The position numbers were made by a program, and so were the translations under genes. A stretch of 64,000 bases of DNA, taken from positions 9,554,646-9,618,645 of the forward strand of contig NC_081182.1 in assembly GCF_029867415.1 (NCBI RefSeq), read 5' to 3'. This DNA comes from Vicia villosa. Its lineage: Eukaryota; Streptophyta; Magnoliopsida; Fabales; Fabaceae. Shown here piece after piece: positions 45,400 through 59,004 of this stretch. How positions within the stretch are numbered: the first letter of the stretch is position 1; each line of letters opens with the position of its first letter. The notes under the pieces were generated by a model. That model ran no database searches, was not told the DNA's origin, and saw only the letters and a list, made by a program, of their open reading frames with translations.

Positions 45400-47026
45400 T
45401 GCTTTTCTAAACTACATCTTGGTCCCTCAATTCTCTCTATCACACAAATGAGTTTTTATTTTATAAAAGGAAGTTTTTTCTTCTTCTAACTTTTCTATAA
45501 ATGATTTTTCAATATATATTATTACCTATAAAATGGTTTTGATTTTCAGATTTGTACGGATGAAATATCCTACAATTATTTGTTTTAGATTATAGATATC
45601 TATATTTAAAATTATATTCAACTATAAATTATATTTTGCAGTTAACTTAACTATTTAAATCAATTATATTTTTCTTTGACATATAAATAGATTTTTCTTT
45701 AGCATATTTTGTTCAGAATTAAGAAATGAGATGGTGCGGTGCCGAGTTCTACCGATGCGACAGAAAAGAGTGGATTTGTATAGTTTAGACTCAAATGTCT
45801 AAGTCCGTGAATTATTTGAAAATTGTTTACAGGTAAAGTTAAAGAGATACCTAAAACTGGAGCATAAGAAACTTATATAAGGTGAGCGGTTAAAACCCTC
45901 CCAATCAACTCAGTGCATCGAGCGGATCGACGTTTGGTTAGTTCATACAATGGGAGAAAGGTCATGAGCTGGGGTTGCTTACTTCATACTTGGATGAGGT
46001 CCCATATTTTCTTCACTTGTCGCTTGCACCATCTTTTAGGCCTTTGTTTATGGACCTTGAGAACGACCTTGAATAATTGCCCTTAAATCCTTTGTTGAAG
46101 CAAGGGTTGTGTGACTCAGACTAACTTTGATGATTTCGTTGGGCTTTTAATTCAACCTCCAATTAAAGGAAGCAGAAAGGTTTCAAGAGGAAGTTGGTTG
46201 CATTGGGCACGTGCACATTGAATGCTCATCTCATATCTGCGACGCTTCGTGAGGTAACCTTGACGTATGTGTCGAGGTGAAATAGTGATGATGGTCCTAT
46301 TTTTAGAGTACTTGAGTAGATCAAGGCGAAATCATGAGTTTTAGTGGCATGCTTGTGCGTTTTTTATGCTTCCTAGCGCTGATTGTGTAACAATTGTACC
46401 AAGGGATACATAAGGAGTTCAATGATGCTTTTTTCTTTCCCTTTTTTCCACTCTTGAGACTTGAAAATTCCTCATATGCTTTTCCTGTATATTATTTTAG
46501 TTTTGCAAACAATTCCCTCGATCACTACTTTGATGTCTCTGCAGTTTCTCTTCGGAAACTCTTATTCGTGCAACATACCAAGATCACTTTTTTGAGATAA
46601 CGACCAAAGTTTTTTTTCTTCTCTGTTTGTTTCCTCTTTACTAGGATTTCTTGGGAAGACATTTATGAAATATTTGAAGGAAGGAAGTTGTGCTTAAGGA
46701 TGGAATGGTGGTTGGGATAGCCTTTATATTATAGAGGTTACTAGGGTTTTCCTTTTTCTTCTTTACCTCTAATGAATCCAATTGTTATAGGTGACTTAAA
46801 GTTAGAATATCAGACCCGGACAAACATTAGAGCACATTGTCGTGCTTTTGGTTGTGACCCCACAAATAGTAAAGTAATATGGTGCTTGGAATCTTAATCT
46901 TGTTCTTATACTTAAGGTCGTTCTTTTTTGTGAGTTGGCAATAATTTTGCAATGGATCATCATGCTCGTCGAGAAACCTAAAAGACAAATGAGGGAAGTT
47001 TGGTTGTGTGGGTGGATTAGAAAACA
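45400..47026. other. Spacer with decayed gypsy sequence
   Basis: From about 45720 the composition changes and LTR/leader-like phrases appear (cttatataaggtgagcggttaaaaccc at 45870, gcatcgagcggatcgacg at 45912). Positions 46100-46990 have many stops. The whole probably belongs to the gypsy-type relic whose coding remnant is at 47027-47520. Confidence 0.4.
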
Positions 47027-47520
47027 TTGGATGTCGTATTCATCTTTGCCGGTAAGGAAGGTCTAGACCATGCTTTCACCGAGGTGGTTTCCCCCTCGAT
47101 TAGGGAGTGCTTCCTCCTAAAGGAGACAAGATGGGCGTGCAACAAGTTTAAGGGGTGTTTTATCCTTCTCCATGAGGGCTTATTTTCCCGGGTAGACTTT
47201 CAATTTTCTTTTAATGACTTTGAGGTGGACGTTCTTAATCGTTTGGGAATTACCTCGTCGAAATTGAACCCAGTGAGTTTGGACTACGCCAAAGTCTTCG
47301 AATACTGGTTTGAGTATAATAAAAGCATAGTGAGCTTGCCACTTTTTTTCTACCTCTTCAATGTTCAACATTGGTCGACCGACTCGGCCTAGTGTCAAGG
47401 CTTGATTTTTCTTAAGCATGGCCAGAAGATGTTTGAGGTTTATTCAAATAGCGTGGAGAATTTCAAAGACCTATATTACCTAGCTACTCCTCTCTACGAG
47501 GTTTCTCACATGAGTATGTG
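47000..47520 (+). pseudogene. Gypsy-type transposon coding remnant (PF04195-like domain)
   Basis: The open stretch 47027-47392 reads LHEGLFSRVDFQFSFNDFEV, DVLNRLGITSSKLNPVSLDY and AKVFEYWFEYNKS. After a stop it continues KHGQKMFEVYSNSVENFKDL with YYLATPLYE. The pattern of hydrophobic residues, the F-x-D-F-E-V-x-V-L motif and the later 'GW-W-F-KxYxxxFF-V' type segment fit the 'putative gypsy type transposon' domain found in plant retroelements. It is not likely to be a host gene: the frame has a stop, and the flanks are retroelement-like. Confidence 0.5.
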
Positions 47521-47879
47521 TGACATCTAAAATTTTGAAATATTTCTAAAATGTTTCTAAAATATTTCGATATATTTCAAAAATTTTATGCCTATCCTCC
47601 TAACGATATGTTTTAAGAACTGGCTTATTTGAAGAAGTTGGTTGCTTTTTGTGAAAGCTTGGATTTCATTGACGATGTTGTGTCTTTAAAGATGATGTTG
47701 AAGAATAAAAGAGGCTCTATATAGAGACACGTTTGGTGGTGGACGCTACCACTAGAGATGATAGGCGTTATATCTTTAGTTAGTTGCATAGAAGGACTTG
47801 ATTAAGCCTTTGTCTGTGGATCTCGCGAACAATTTAGAACACATTTAATCATCTAATTAAATAAAATAATCATATTTTA
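47521..47879. other. Continuation of the gypsy relic, no intact frame
   Basis: Repeated 'aaatatttc(t)aaaatgtttc' phrases at 47535-47590, followed by frame-broken text. No domain is recognisable. Confidence 0.3.
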
Positions 47880-48330
47880 TGATCTTACCGAGCAGATCAG
47901 ATGGCCAGCAACAAAGAAGGCTTGAAATCTGGAGCGGTTGAAAGGGAAAAAATGGTTGTACCTGCAAGGCACTCCGATGCCAAAGTAAGTATATGATCCA
48001 CAAGATATAACAAAGTGAGAGATTTTGGGGGTAAGGAAAAGGTTACCTTTCCCTCTGGGGTTAGAGGGCTATTTATAGGATAATCCTAAGCAAAATTGGC
48101 TCCGCTTTGCAAGGCGTGGATCTAGATGACGCATGAGCTGGCCGCTACCGGGCACGAGGCTCTCTCGTGCTCGGTTATGTCTGGTGTTTGCCTGGGACGG
48201 ACCGGGGAGGTTCTCGTGCGCGCGTCCAGGGTGCCTTGGGCCGAAGGCTGGATTGGCCTAATAAAAGTGATTGGGTCGGTCCAGAACATTTTAATTAGTG
48301 GGTAACCGCGAATTCCATGGGTGTAATAAT
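47880..48330 (-). mobile_element. Gypsy LTR-like relic in reverse orientation
   Basis: The GC-richer block with 'cctgcaaggcactccgatgcc' (47961) is, in reverse complement, the GGCATCGGAGTGCCTTGCAG phrase common downstream of the promoter in plant gypsy LTRs. A TATA-like CCTATAAATAG on - lies at about 48081-48070, in the expected place before it. The GC-rich 48100-48260 would be upstream LTR sequence. No ends were defined. Confidence 0.5.
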
Positions 48331-50238
<1,908 letters not shown>

Positions 50239-50241
50239 TAA

Positions 50242-50573
50242 GGGCATGTTTGGTTTGGTTTGGCTTTTGGAAGAGCCAAAAGCAATTCTAGAGAAGTAAA
50301 ATTGATTTTGCGTGATTTTAAGATATTTGTTTAGACAAAAGTAGAATTGATTCTGTCTCCAGAATTGATTTTACTTAAAGTTAGAATTTGTAACTTCTGC
50401 CTCCAGAATTGATTCTGGATGATTTTTACACTGAAATTTATTATTCAACTCACTTTTACATAAATGTATCCAAACATAAGTCAGTTATGTTAAACTCAAT
50501 TCTGATAAAATTAATTCTATCAAACTCAATTCTGCTAGAATCAATTATGTCCACCACCAATCCAAACACGCCC
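50242..50573. mobile_element. Tourist-like (PIF/Harbinger) MITE with TAA target duplication
   Basis: Ends GGGCATGTTTGGTTTGG (50242) and CCAATCCAAACACGCCC (ending 50573) are imperfect inverted repeats, flanked by TAA at 50239-50241 and 50574-50576. Length is 332 bp. The interior has several 'ccagaattgattctg' phrases of both orientations. This is a common MITE type in legumes. Confidence 0.85.
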
Positions 50574-50576
50574 TAA

Positions 50577-51252
50577 GTTGTTTGATTTTAGATAGGTTAA
50601 ATTTGAAAGTTACTTTATGTTGGAAGATAGAGTGGATAAGAGGTAGAAGATGATTTATGGGAAAAAACTTCTGATATGGTGGCACTTGGCAGATGATTAT
50701 AGTTATTTGAAAGGGGTATCTAGAAAGTTAACACTCTAATGTTCAATGCAATTTTTGAGAGATGTTGAATTATACAGGCGGGAATGAGAAAAATATGTGT
50801 GACTCAAAGTCACACTTATATAGGGGTGATTGTTAGAACCATCTGGTTGATTGATTGGATGTATATCAATGATAGATATGAGGGCGGTGACGTACTCTAG
50901 TGAGATACTCTCAATTGGAGGTACACTTGTTCGTCACTCAATGGGGTGCTTTAGAAGAATTCGAGTCGAGTAGTTTGACCGATCTTAGTGGACATTTGGT
51001 CAACCTGAAACAATTGCTTTCTAAGTCTTTGGGACCAATCTTCATGAGTTTCGTTGAGGAGGTAGGACCCCGAGGAAGAGAAAGGGCTCAATTATGATGG
51101 TTAGTATCAGTTGTTGACATTTGGAAATGTTCACATTTAGGCTATGTTTAGGAGTTTGGAGGGGAGGAGAGAGGAAGGTTTCCGAAAATGATTTTTTTTT
51201 AAAAATATAGAAGAATATTTGACCTTTTCTAAAAAAATGATTTAGTATAGAA
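50577..51252. other. Spacer with gypsy LTR-like scraps
   Basis: 'ggcacttggcagatg' and 'aagttaacactctaatgttc' (50680-50745) and 'cttatataggggtga' (50815) resemble gypsy LTR/leader fragments. No intact frame. Confidence 0.35.
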
Positions 51253-51328
51253 TAATATAAAGAGAATTTCTTCACCCACCTCCTAACCTTCTTGCCCACC
51301 CCTGGTGAATTTACAACATTACCCCTTG

Positions 51329-51539
51329 TTTCGGAAGTTCATTTCCGAAACGGTACTTTTTTTTGAAAAAAAGGTGTTTTCGGAAATGAACTTCCGAAAA
51401 CGTGTTTTTTTTAATATAAAATATTGATTTCGGAGATGCATCTCCGAAATAAAGTTACATTTTCAGAAAATGTGGTGTTTCGGAAGTTCATCTCCGAACT
51501 CACCCCCCATGATGGAATTCGGAAATGAACCTCCGAATT
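51329..51539. repeat. Five near-palindromic 22-24-bp motifs, left subterminal region of the Pack-MULE
   Basis: Motifs at 51329-51350, 51377-51400, 51427-51450, 51478-51498 and 51516-51539. Core forms are TTCGGAAGTTCATTTCCGAA and TTCGGAGATGCATCTCCGAA. The one at 51427-51450 is a perfect palindrome over 24 bp. Spacing is about 40-50 bp. Similar motifs lie at the other end (52561-52675). Confidence 0.95.
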
Positions 51540-51634
51540 TATGTCTGGACAGAAGAAAAATGAAAAACAACAACGATTCGCTTTATTTAATCGGGTGAAG
51601 ATTACAACGATAATATTACTGAAAATTAAAGTTA

Positions 51635-51845
51635 CATATTGTTGAACACGCGTAGGTGGGGATGAGTCAACATTTTGATAACGTCGTCCGCCGATCTTTG
51701 AAGTTTGGCGTCCAACTCGATCGGGCCTTTCGAAGAAAATCGGTCGAACGTTGTCCACATAACCGCTAAATCTTCGTCGTTCTTGATCTCAAAAGGTGTG
51801 ATCATCAACCCTCCCTCGTCGTTAAGCGATGGCGAGCGGTACTCG
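51635..51845 (-). pseudogene. Possible N-terminal fragment of a Mutator-type transposase
   Basis: On - the frame reads LEYRSPSLNDEGGLMITPFE, IKNDEDLAVMWTTFDRF, SSKGPIELDAKL and SADDVIKML before a stop near 51632. The 'PSLND-GG', 'I-(K/R)-x-D-E-D-L-x-x-M' and 'GPIEL' pattern is like the N-terminal region ahead of MULE transposase domains in legumes. No zinc-finger or DDE part is present. The identification is moderate. Confidence 0.4.
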
Positions 51846-51849
51846 AGCT

Positions 51850-52530
51850 GACAGTTTGAAGAAACTACCTTTGACATCAGGAAATAATGATATACTTCTG
51901 GCCGATAAGGAAGATGTTTTTATTCCAGATAACCTTCATATGAAGAAGCTTTTTGAGAGCGAGAAAGTTTTTGTATGGTATCCTAAGCATAACATGACAC
52001 CATTGTTCAAGAGTAAACTATCTGATATTTACAGAAAAGTTGGTGCTAGAAATATCTCTGAGTCACTATCCAAAGAAGAATCATTTGTTGTGAATGATGA
52101 TGTTGAACTCGAGCATGTTGATCCAAATAATATTCTCAACTTAAGGGGGTTGGTTAAGCTTATTCTTGGTTTTCTTGCATGTTGTAGCCTGAAAATGGAA
52201 CAAAGTAAGAGACATGAAGCTGTTCAAAGTCTTGTCAACTTGAGTTTCCGCGAGACAAAGGAGCCAATCAATGTAAGCTATAGTTTATCATTATCATCAG
52301 GGGACGTCATTACAAAAAAATCAAACAAAGGGGTGCGCTGGGAAAGTCAAAGTTCTATGTTTATAATCCAGAAGATGGATAGTGTTCGCGGCGATGAAAT
52401 CCAAGAATCTACATATTGATTTTAAAAGCGAAGAAATTGATTTTCTAATGGAATCCAAGAATCTACATATTGAGCATGAAGATGAGATGTTCCTCAACTC
52501 TGCCTTCTCTTCTGGCTAACTCTATTGCCG
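51850..52530 (+). pseudogene. Captured fragment of a NO VEIN-like (HSP90-type ATPase domain family) gene
   Basis: The frame from 51829 to 52419 (196 codons) reads NNDILLADKEDVFIPDNLHM, KVFVWYPKHNMTPLFKSKLS, DIYRKVGARNISESLSKEES, LILGFLACCSLKMEQSKRHE and AVQSLVNLSFRETKEPINVS with YSLSLSSGD. This follows the C-terminal half of plant NO VEIN-type proteins (annotated as histidine kinase-, gyrase B- and HSP90-like ATPase family). After a frameshift near 52385 a second frame gives AMKSKNLHIDFKSEEIDFLM and HEDEMFLNSAFSSG. That is the segment found about 60 residues later in the family, so an internal piece is missing. A 'SKNLHI' coding stretch is tandemly duplicated (period 54 bp, 52397 and 52451). 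The ATPase domain itself is not included. The first dozen residues of the long frame belong to MULE sequence. Confidence 0.7.
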
Positions 52531-52560
52531 CTGCTTACTGGTTTTTCTCTTTGAATATGC

Positions 52561-52675
52561 TTTTCGGAAGTTCATCTCCGAAGACACCCCCCATGAGGTG
52601 TTTTCGGAGATGCACTTCCGAATTATGGAAATTTTTTTTAAAAAAAAAAGCGCTTCGGAAGTTCATTTCCGAAGC
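52561..52675. repeat. Three near-palindromic motifs, right subterminal region of the Pack-MULE
   Basis: Motifs at 52561-52583, 52601-52624 and 52652-52675, with the same TTCGGA...TCCGAA cores as the left side. The text between them (caccccccatga) also recurs on the left (51501-51512). Confidence 0.95.
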
Positions 52676-52799
52676 AGGGGTATTTTGGGATTTTCGCTGG
52701 GGGTGACCCCCATAGGGAGGTGGCTAAAGAAATTTTCTAATATAAAAGTTTATTAAAGGAACATTGGAAGTGAGCTTTTTCTTATAAGAGAAGTACAAA

Positions 52800-54040
52800 T
52801 GTGAATATGCTAGGATACACTTACAACGAATAAGCGCGAGATATGGACTATGAAAAGATATTTTCACAATGCTGATCTCGAAAACTACTAAACTTTTCTA
52901 CCAGGTTGACCTCAAAAAACAAGAGAGATTTAATCAATAAATATTTTATCTGGATTGAGCTCAAAAACCGTTGTGGAGATTTTTAATAACTAATCTTCAC
53001 GAACCAAAAGAGAGTTTTTTCTTCAATGGTAGAGCTCACGAACTAAACAGAGACTTAGACAATTCTCCCAAATACAAACTAGAGATTTTTAAATGGTTTA
53101 GCTCACACCCAAAATATTAACTTCCTATGGAAGAATTATTTACGTAAGATAAAAATTATCTTGGAAAATTTACAACTTTGTCCTCATTGTGAACAATATT
53201 TCACACTAGTCTCAAGAACACTTGTGAAGCACTATGGCTAAATATGTAAGAAAATATGAAAGAATTAGATAGGTTATGATTAAAATGAAAAGTGAAAATT
53301 TTCACATTTTTTGAACAATGAAAAAAGATAGAGAATTTCTCTATTTATAGCCAAGGATGGTATAAATTTGGAAATAATTCATGGGTTTTTTAGGGACCTC
53401 AAATAAACGATTGTTGTGAGACCCAAAATAAAAGATTTTGATATAGATCCATTACCAACATTAAAAGACTTTCATAATCAATTATAGACTCGTTTATCGA
53501 ACTGATTGGAAAAATAATCTAATTGATTAAACAATTTTGAAAAAGTTTCCTAATCAAGCAAATAATCCCCTAATCAACTAGGTAGGTCTCGCATATATTT
53601 TTTGGTGATTTTATTAAAGCACGAGATGATTCTCAAGGGTTTTTAGTGTGTGTACTTTAGCCATAATGTTTTCAGAAATGTCCTCATGTCTTTACAATAC
53701 ATTGGTCACTAAGGCATATACGATCAAACGAGCTTTCGCACTTTCTCACATCTTGAACCTTCAGGTCTTGTCATTATTAACCTTGACTTCAGGTTGATTA
53801 CCATCATCTTGTCTTAGAGATTGAGAGGTTGAACCAACACCGATCCTGGAAACCTAAGTCTTCACTTGAGAATCTTTGGACAACAATGTTAACTTTAAAC
53901 AAATGTCTAACTTGATCATGGAGAATAGTTTGATCAACCATCTTGTATATCTTTTATTGTTTGAGCTATCTTTAATAATTGTTTGACTTCAAGTGTTGTT
54001 ATCATTAAAAAGACTAAGCAACTAATGATTGACTTCCAAC
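52800..54040 (-). mobile_element. SIRE/Maximus-like copia LTR in reverse orientation
   Basis: The reverse complement starts near 'ttttaatgataacaacacttgaag' (about 54010), has 'aatcaattagatta' type lines (53480-53600), a TATA-like GGCTATAAATAGAG (reverse complement at about 53352-53339), and then a block of repeated 'ttgagctcaa/gagctcgtgaa..aaatctc' units (52900-53120). This is the same architecture as 21360-22668 but diverged and inverted. The ends are approximate. Confidence 0.55.
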
Positions 54041-54638
54041 TTTACTCTCCATAAGCTTCTTCATCTTAAATCACTTTGACTATATTTACAAGCAGATAAA
54101 TCCACAAAATAAACTGATGTTGGTCAAGTATATTCACGTTTGCTAGAGTTTGTTTTCCTTTTTTTTTACCTTTCTGTTTTAATTATATTAGAATTGTAAG
54201 GCTCTATGAAAAGCACGACAGATTCTTGAATTAAATAACAAGTATTCTAACTATCACAAAATACACTGAAAGTTAAGTTTCTATTCTATTTCTTTTAAAG
54301 GGAACATAAATTTTAAGTGTGATTAAACATCTTGTCTTCTCATGCATCATCATATGTTTTAATAATTGTCCTTAAATAATTATTTTGAAATAACCAGATA
54401 ATTGTATATATGATGTGATCCATTCTTTAAGCCATACTCACCTTAATTTTTTAGGTTTTGTGTTTTTCTAACTTTATTTCAATTTATATTATTCGTTTTT
54501 CTTCTACGTTTCCCTTTAAATTCATTATTACTTTTTAAATTAATGAAATATTCAACTGTCTTCTTTTTTATTAACTAACATTATTAATGTCATCTCAATA
54601 AATCAAGAACGTTAGTCTACTTAAAGAAATTATATTTT
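54041..54638. other. AT-rich spacer, nothing recognisable
   Basis: No gene, TIR or LTR seen. Confidence 0.4.
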
Positions 54639-54821
54639 AACCAAGCGTTTGGGCTCGAGTGACAAACGAGTTTATGCAGATGACGATATTTGAGGAATAT
54701 CGAGTTCGATTTCTGGCAGAAATAATACTTGACCAGTGCACGTGTCTCCGTAGCACAAACCGGATTAATTGATTTACTATATAGGTCGGAAACCGGTTCG
54801 AAAGCCTAAAAAAAAAAAAAA
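54639..54821 (+). mobile_element. tRNA-derived SINE with A-tail
   Basis: The 5' part has an A-box-like GGGCTCGAGTGAC (about 54650) and a B-box-like GAGTTCGATTTCTGG (about 54702). A tRNA-unrelated body (cttgaccagtgcacgtgtc, ggtcggaaaccggttcgaaagcc) follows and ends in A15-16 at 54808-54821. The arrangement and length (about 180 bp) fit legume SINEs. A clear target duplication was not found. Confidence 0.7.
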
Positions 54822-57800
54822 AGTAATCATGTTTTTTTTTGTTGGTATAATTTATGGAAAACATAATACAATCAAAGAGATGAATTTCTAATCTAAAAAA
54901 TAACCGTACCCCTCACAGGCCTATTAATCCCAACATGCAAAGCAGGTACAAGGAGTTATTGAGTTCATACATGAGTACAACAAACACATGCATTTCATCA
55001 CTATTAATTTTGTTGTCTTATGACAGATGAAAAACCACTATTTCACATGCACCATTCACCCTTTCCCACTATCATATTTTCTTAAACTGTACTAAGCTTT
55101 GGTCCTCACCCTTATCTTCCAAAACATAGGAGAAAAAAAATAAGGAGACAACAATTGTACTCATCATACTTCAATTATATTTCTGTCCTTAGATTTTTTT
55201 CTCTTCCAATATAAATTACTATATAGTATTATATCATTATATGCCAACTACCAAAAGAATAGCAACAAACACAAGAAGATGAAATCTTGTTCTTTATTTT
55301 TCTTTGGTAAAACTAGATAACATAACATGCCATGCTTCATAGAAATATAACTGTATTAAAATTTATGTACTATTCTCATAGTTTCTTCCTTCTTGGGTTG
55401 CTGCAGTTGGAACTATAAAAGCTGGATCTATATATTGTTGTCCCAACCATTGAGTCCCCCCAATGGACCACTTTTAATTTTACCATGATAATTATTTTTT
55501 TTATCATATATATAAGATAAGATAAAAATTTATTATGTGTTTCATATTCTATTCATGTTGTTTGTCTCTTTTTATATGTAGGTGTTTGGGTTTCCATTTT
55601 TTTCTTCTCCATGTGCATGGCTATTAATAAGTATTAGACTACTCATATGTATAAAACAAAAAAATAAAATTTCTTATAATATCAATGTAGGTCCTTTGTT
55701 TTATCTTCAATGGAAAGTAAGAGTATAGTCATAATCATATATAAATATTAAATGATACAAATCAAATATTGATTTTTCTACTTTCGAAAGTAACTATTAG
55801 TAGTTAGTCAGGACCGTTTCAAATTTTTGGAGATTCTATGTAATTTTGTTATAGAAAACTACGTATAATCACGACTTAATCTAGAAAATCGAATTCCTAT
55901 TTAAATATAGTTTAATCTTGAAAAAATCGAGATTCTGTGCAACAGCTCGCTTTGCACGTCCTCAGAGAGGCGCTGGAGCTAAAAATCATCTTGCTCCTCC
56001 TGCATGCCCATGTTCTAAGGTCAATATTAATCCAAAAATATATATAGCTATATGTGTCTTCTTTCTGTCCTTTGTTCTTCACTTCTTCTCTTCCTTTCAT
56101 TGAAGCTAGTGCATCAATTAACTTTGACTATCAATCACTAATTAATTACTACATACTTCTTTATCATTATGATTATGATTATGATTGTTCAGTGGTATTT
56201 GAGTTGTACGTACATGTACATGTGTGTATGTCTATGAAAAGGAATAGCATGTGATGGTCTATGATACATTGCATACCCTAGTTTATACACGAGTCAATCT
56301 CACATTGGTAGGTTAGATTATAACATCATAACAAGGCCCCCTCTTTATTTTCCCAATTTGAATTTTTGGTCTTAACTTATATGGTATGATGAAGATATAT
56401 GGTCGGTTCAATTTTAAGACGTGGAGCTTATCAAAAAATAAATAAAATTTAAGACGTGGAGCTATGTTTGTGATTACATTTTGAATAGTCAATAGCAAAG
56501 TATTTTAAGACATACACAACACTTGTTAAGATATAGTATACACAATAGCAAAGTTTTTAGGACAACATTTTTAATGTTTAATTGAATATAATGCTATATA
56601 AGATGATTTGCATACAAAATTAGTCGAGCTCGGGTCTCGATCTGGCATTGCATGGTCGAAACAATTTGAAAAATAAGAAATAAAATAATTTTTTGTTGAA
56701 AAAGTTTGATGGCGAGACAATAAATATCTTCGATTAATATTAACTTGGCATGAAAGTGATTCATGCCCATGTCTCAAATCTTTCCATTTTTTTTAGATCG
56801 AGAGCGAGCCTCCCAAATAACTAGACGTTTAAGAGTGCACTTGGAGGTCAACTACTCTTTCTTTCTTTTTGTAAGTGGTCATGTCTACCTCTCTTCAACT
56901 TATTCACCCGGGAGATCGGATCTGACTTATATTTTCTCTACAACATTTGTTATTGTTGAATTTGTTGTTCTTTCGTATTTTTGTTGCTCTTTGTTACTCC
57001 CGTAAACTTCGTAATTTTTATTTCTTTTATATATGATTCGCGCTTTACTATTAAAAACATTTCAAGAGTTAACTTATTGAAGATTGTTCAGCACTTATAA
57101 AAAGAGCTAAAACTCAATATATACACATTAGAATTTCATTATTGTTAAAGAGCTTCAAATTTGATAAGATATGAACTAAAAATATGTTGAAAATTATTTT
57201 ATTTTATTTTATGTAAAACTATTAATAATTGCGGTGCCCTATTTTTAGCCATCAATCCATCATGAAACATTTTCCTTTGTATTTATTTATGTCCTCTTTA
57301 AAATAACCTTCAATTTCATCTAAGTATACTCCACCCACCCTCCATCTTCTCAACAAACAAGATTAATTAATTCAACAATAGAGGTACAAATTGCATATAT
57401 TGCATCATGAATCATTACCTTTCTTTTCTTTGACTTCAACTTCAACTCAATTTTCATTCTCCATTCCATACACATCACAAACACATAACCAACCTATATT
57501 AATTATTAGTCTTCAAAATTTTTATTGACCACATATATTCAACTCTATCAAAAATTCAAAATGGTAAGTTACATATATGATAATTTGAAAACCTAAAAAA
57601 AGTCCTAACCCTTAAATATTAAGTGTGAAACTACACTGGCCCATCATGTTTACTTATCAGTCTCCAAAAGAAGCTACCCATGTTCTGTGATCCACATTGG
57701 TTACAATCTGGTAACAACAGTGAAACTATATAACAAAAATAATCTATATATTCAACTAAATATATCTATATATTATCTACATGACCCTACCAAACCATTT

Positions 57801-58999
57801 ACAGACCAAGAAAATGACCTCTGACCAGTAATTTATATCCATAACTAACATGAACCACAGCAGTAAAAAATGCAACAACCAACCTCATTATTAGTCTCTC
57901 TGATTCCAAGCACATGCAGCCACGTTAGTGTATTGCTATTGCACTCTCTATATCAAAAAGTGAAGAGACAATGCAAAGGACATAAACAAAAATTGCCATA
58001 GTAACAACTACTTTCTACATTTCACCAAACATCATTCAAAGCCCTAGGGCTACACACCTTTCCATAATTTATAACCAAAACAAGCTACAATCATATTCAG
58101 CTACAACTCTACCTGTTCTTCTTATTTAGGAAATTCAAAAACATAAGTTAGCATCAACCAACTTTAATTATGACTATGTTGATGTGATTACATCTGAAAC
58201 AAACATGTTTATACTGTTAAGAAATAAAGGTGTACACCGACACAGTTGCATGTATATATATAAAACGAATTAATACTATAATGTTGCTATAGTATAGTAT
58301 TATAGTAGTTGATGATGATATATTAAGGCAAGCACTAGAGTAGGTACATATATAACTTTATTAGGATGGAGGGAAATGGAATGGGACCCATCACAGCTCA
58401 ACTAGGAATCACGAGAGAAACAAAGGACTTTACGGATGTACCTCTAACGTGCACATGCACATGTGCTTCTGCTGCATGAGCATGACATCAAGTACTTTAT
58501 ATCACAATCAAATTTCGTTATTATTTTGCAACACAAAAACTAATCAAGAGATGAAATTTGAAACATATTATAGGCCAAGAGGGGCCAAGCCAGAGTGGAA
58601 AATTAGTTGCAACAAACTCTCAATGAATTACGCTTTTGATTGAAGATTATGGTGACTTAATCTCTCTTTGATCATTATGAAATAAAATGTGTACACATAG
58701 TTCTTTTTATTAGTTTTATAAATATAGAACATAATTATTTAGACTACGTAAATGCAGAAAGAATATCATTAAAATTTATTGTAAACGATTGTTCATTATT
58801 GTGTGAGAATCATTACCTATTCACCTTACCCTAATTGTTTTCAATATCATCAACTTTATGAAGATCACGTAGAACATTGAAAATGGACAATACAATTTGT
58901 GATATCAACTTTTCAAAATTCATGCACACATCTATTGAGTGTTTGATCATATCATTCCTCCAACGTGTTGAATGCAAATTAATTTGAATAACTGAGGTG
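54822..58999. other. Long AT-rich intergenic region without supported genes
   Basis: No conserved frame was found on either strand. Positions 55806-56010 (gtcaggaccgtttcaaatttttgg, then tgcacgtcctcagagaggcgctgg) look like a scrap of a common plant repeat with 'rank GGGGCCCTGTGC' text. Positions 56400-56450 contain a short direct repeat (taagacgtggagct). Positions 57290-58680 are unusually free of recognisable repeats and could be old unique sequence, but no gene, miRNA hairpin or tRNA was recognised in it. Confidence 0.4.
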
Positions 59000-59004
59000 T
59001 GCTT
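59000..59004. repeat. 5-bp target-site duplication (left) of the copia element
   Basis: TGCTT at 59000-59004 and again at 62823-62827, exactly flanking the two LTRs. Confidence 0.8.

Larger units (their letters stand above)
51262..52737. mobile_element. Pack-MULE (Mutator-like element carrying captured gene sequence) with 9-bp target duplication
   Basis: Ends GAGAATTTCTTCACCCACCT (51262) and AGGTGGCTAAAGAAATTTTC (ending 52737) are inverted repeats. They are flanked by TAATATAAA at 51253-51261 and 52738-52746, the 9-bp duplication of Mutator-like elements. Length is 1476 bp. Eight near-palindromic TTCGGA...TCCGAA motifs sit near the two ends. The interior carries, on +, a fragment resembling NO VEIN-like proteins (about 51850-52530). 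On - it carries a short stretch that may be the N-terminus of its parental transposase (51635-51845). No complete transposase is present, so it is non-autonomous. Confidence 0.88.

Noticed and set aside
47027..47392. 121-codon frame as a host gene
   Set aside because: The frame runs through a stop into related sequence and has retroelement-type motifs and neighbours.
51829..52419. 196-codon open frame as an intact host gene
   Set aside because: It lies between MULE ends with a target duplication, starts in antisense MULE sequence, covers only part of a much larger protein family and is followed by a frameshift. It is a captured fragment.
57290..58680. A possible miRNA precursor or small gene in the repeat-poor stretch
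   Set aside because: I searched for known miRNA sequences from memory and for long hairpins or open frames and found none convincing.
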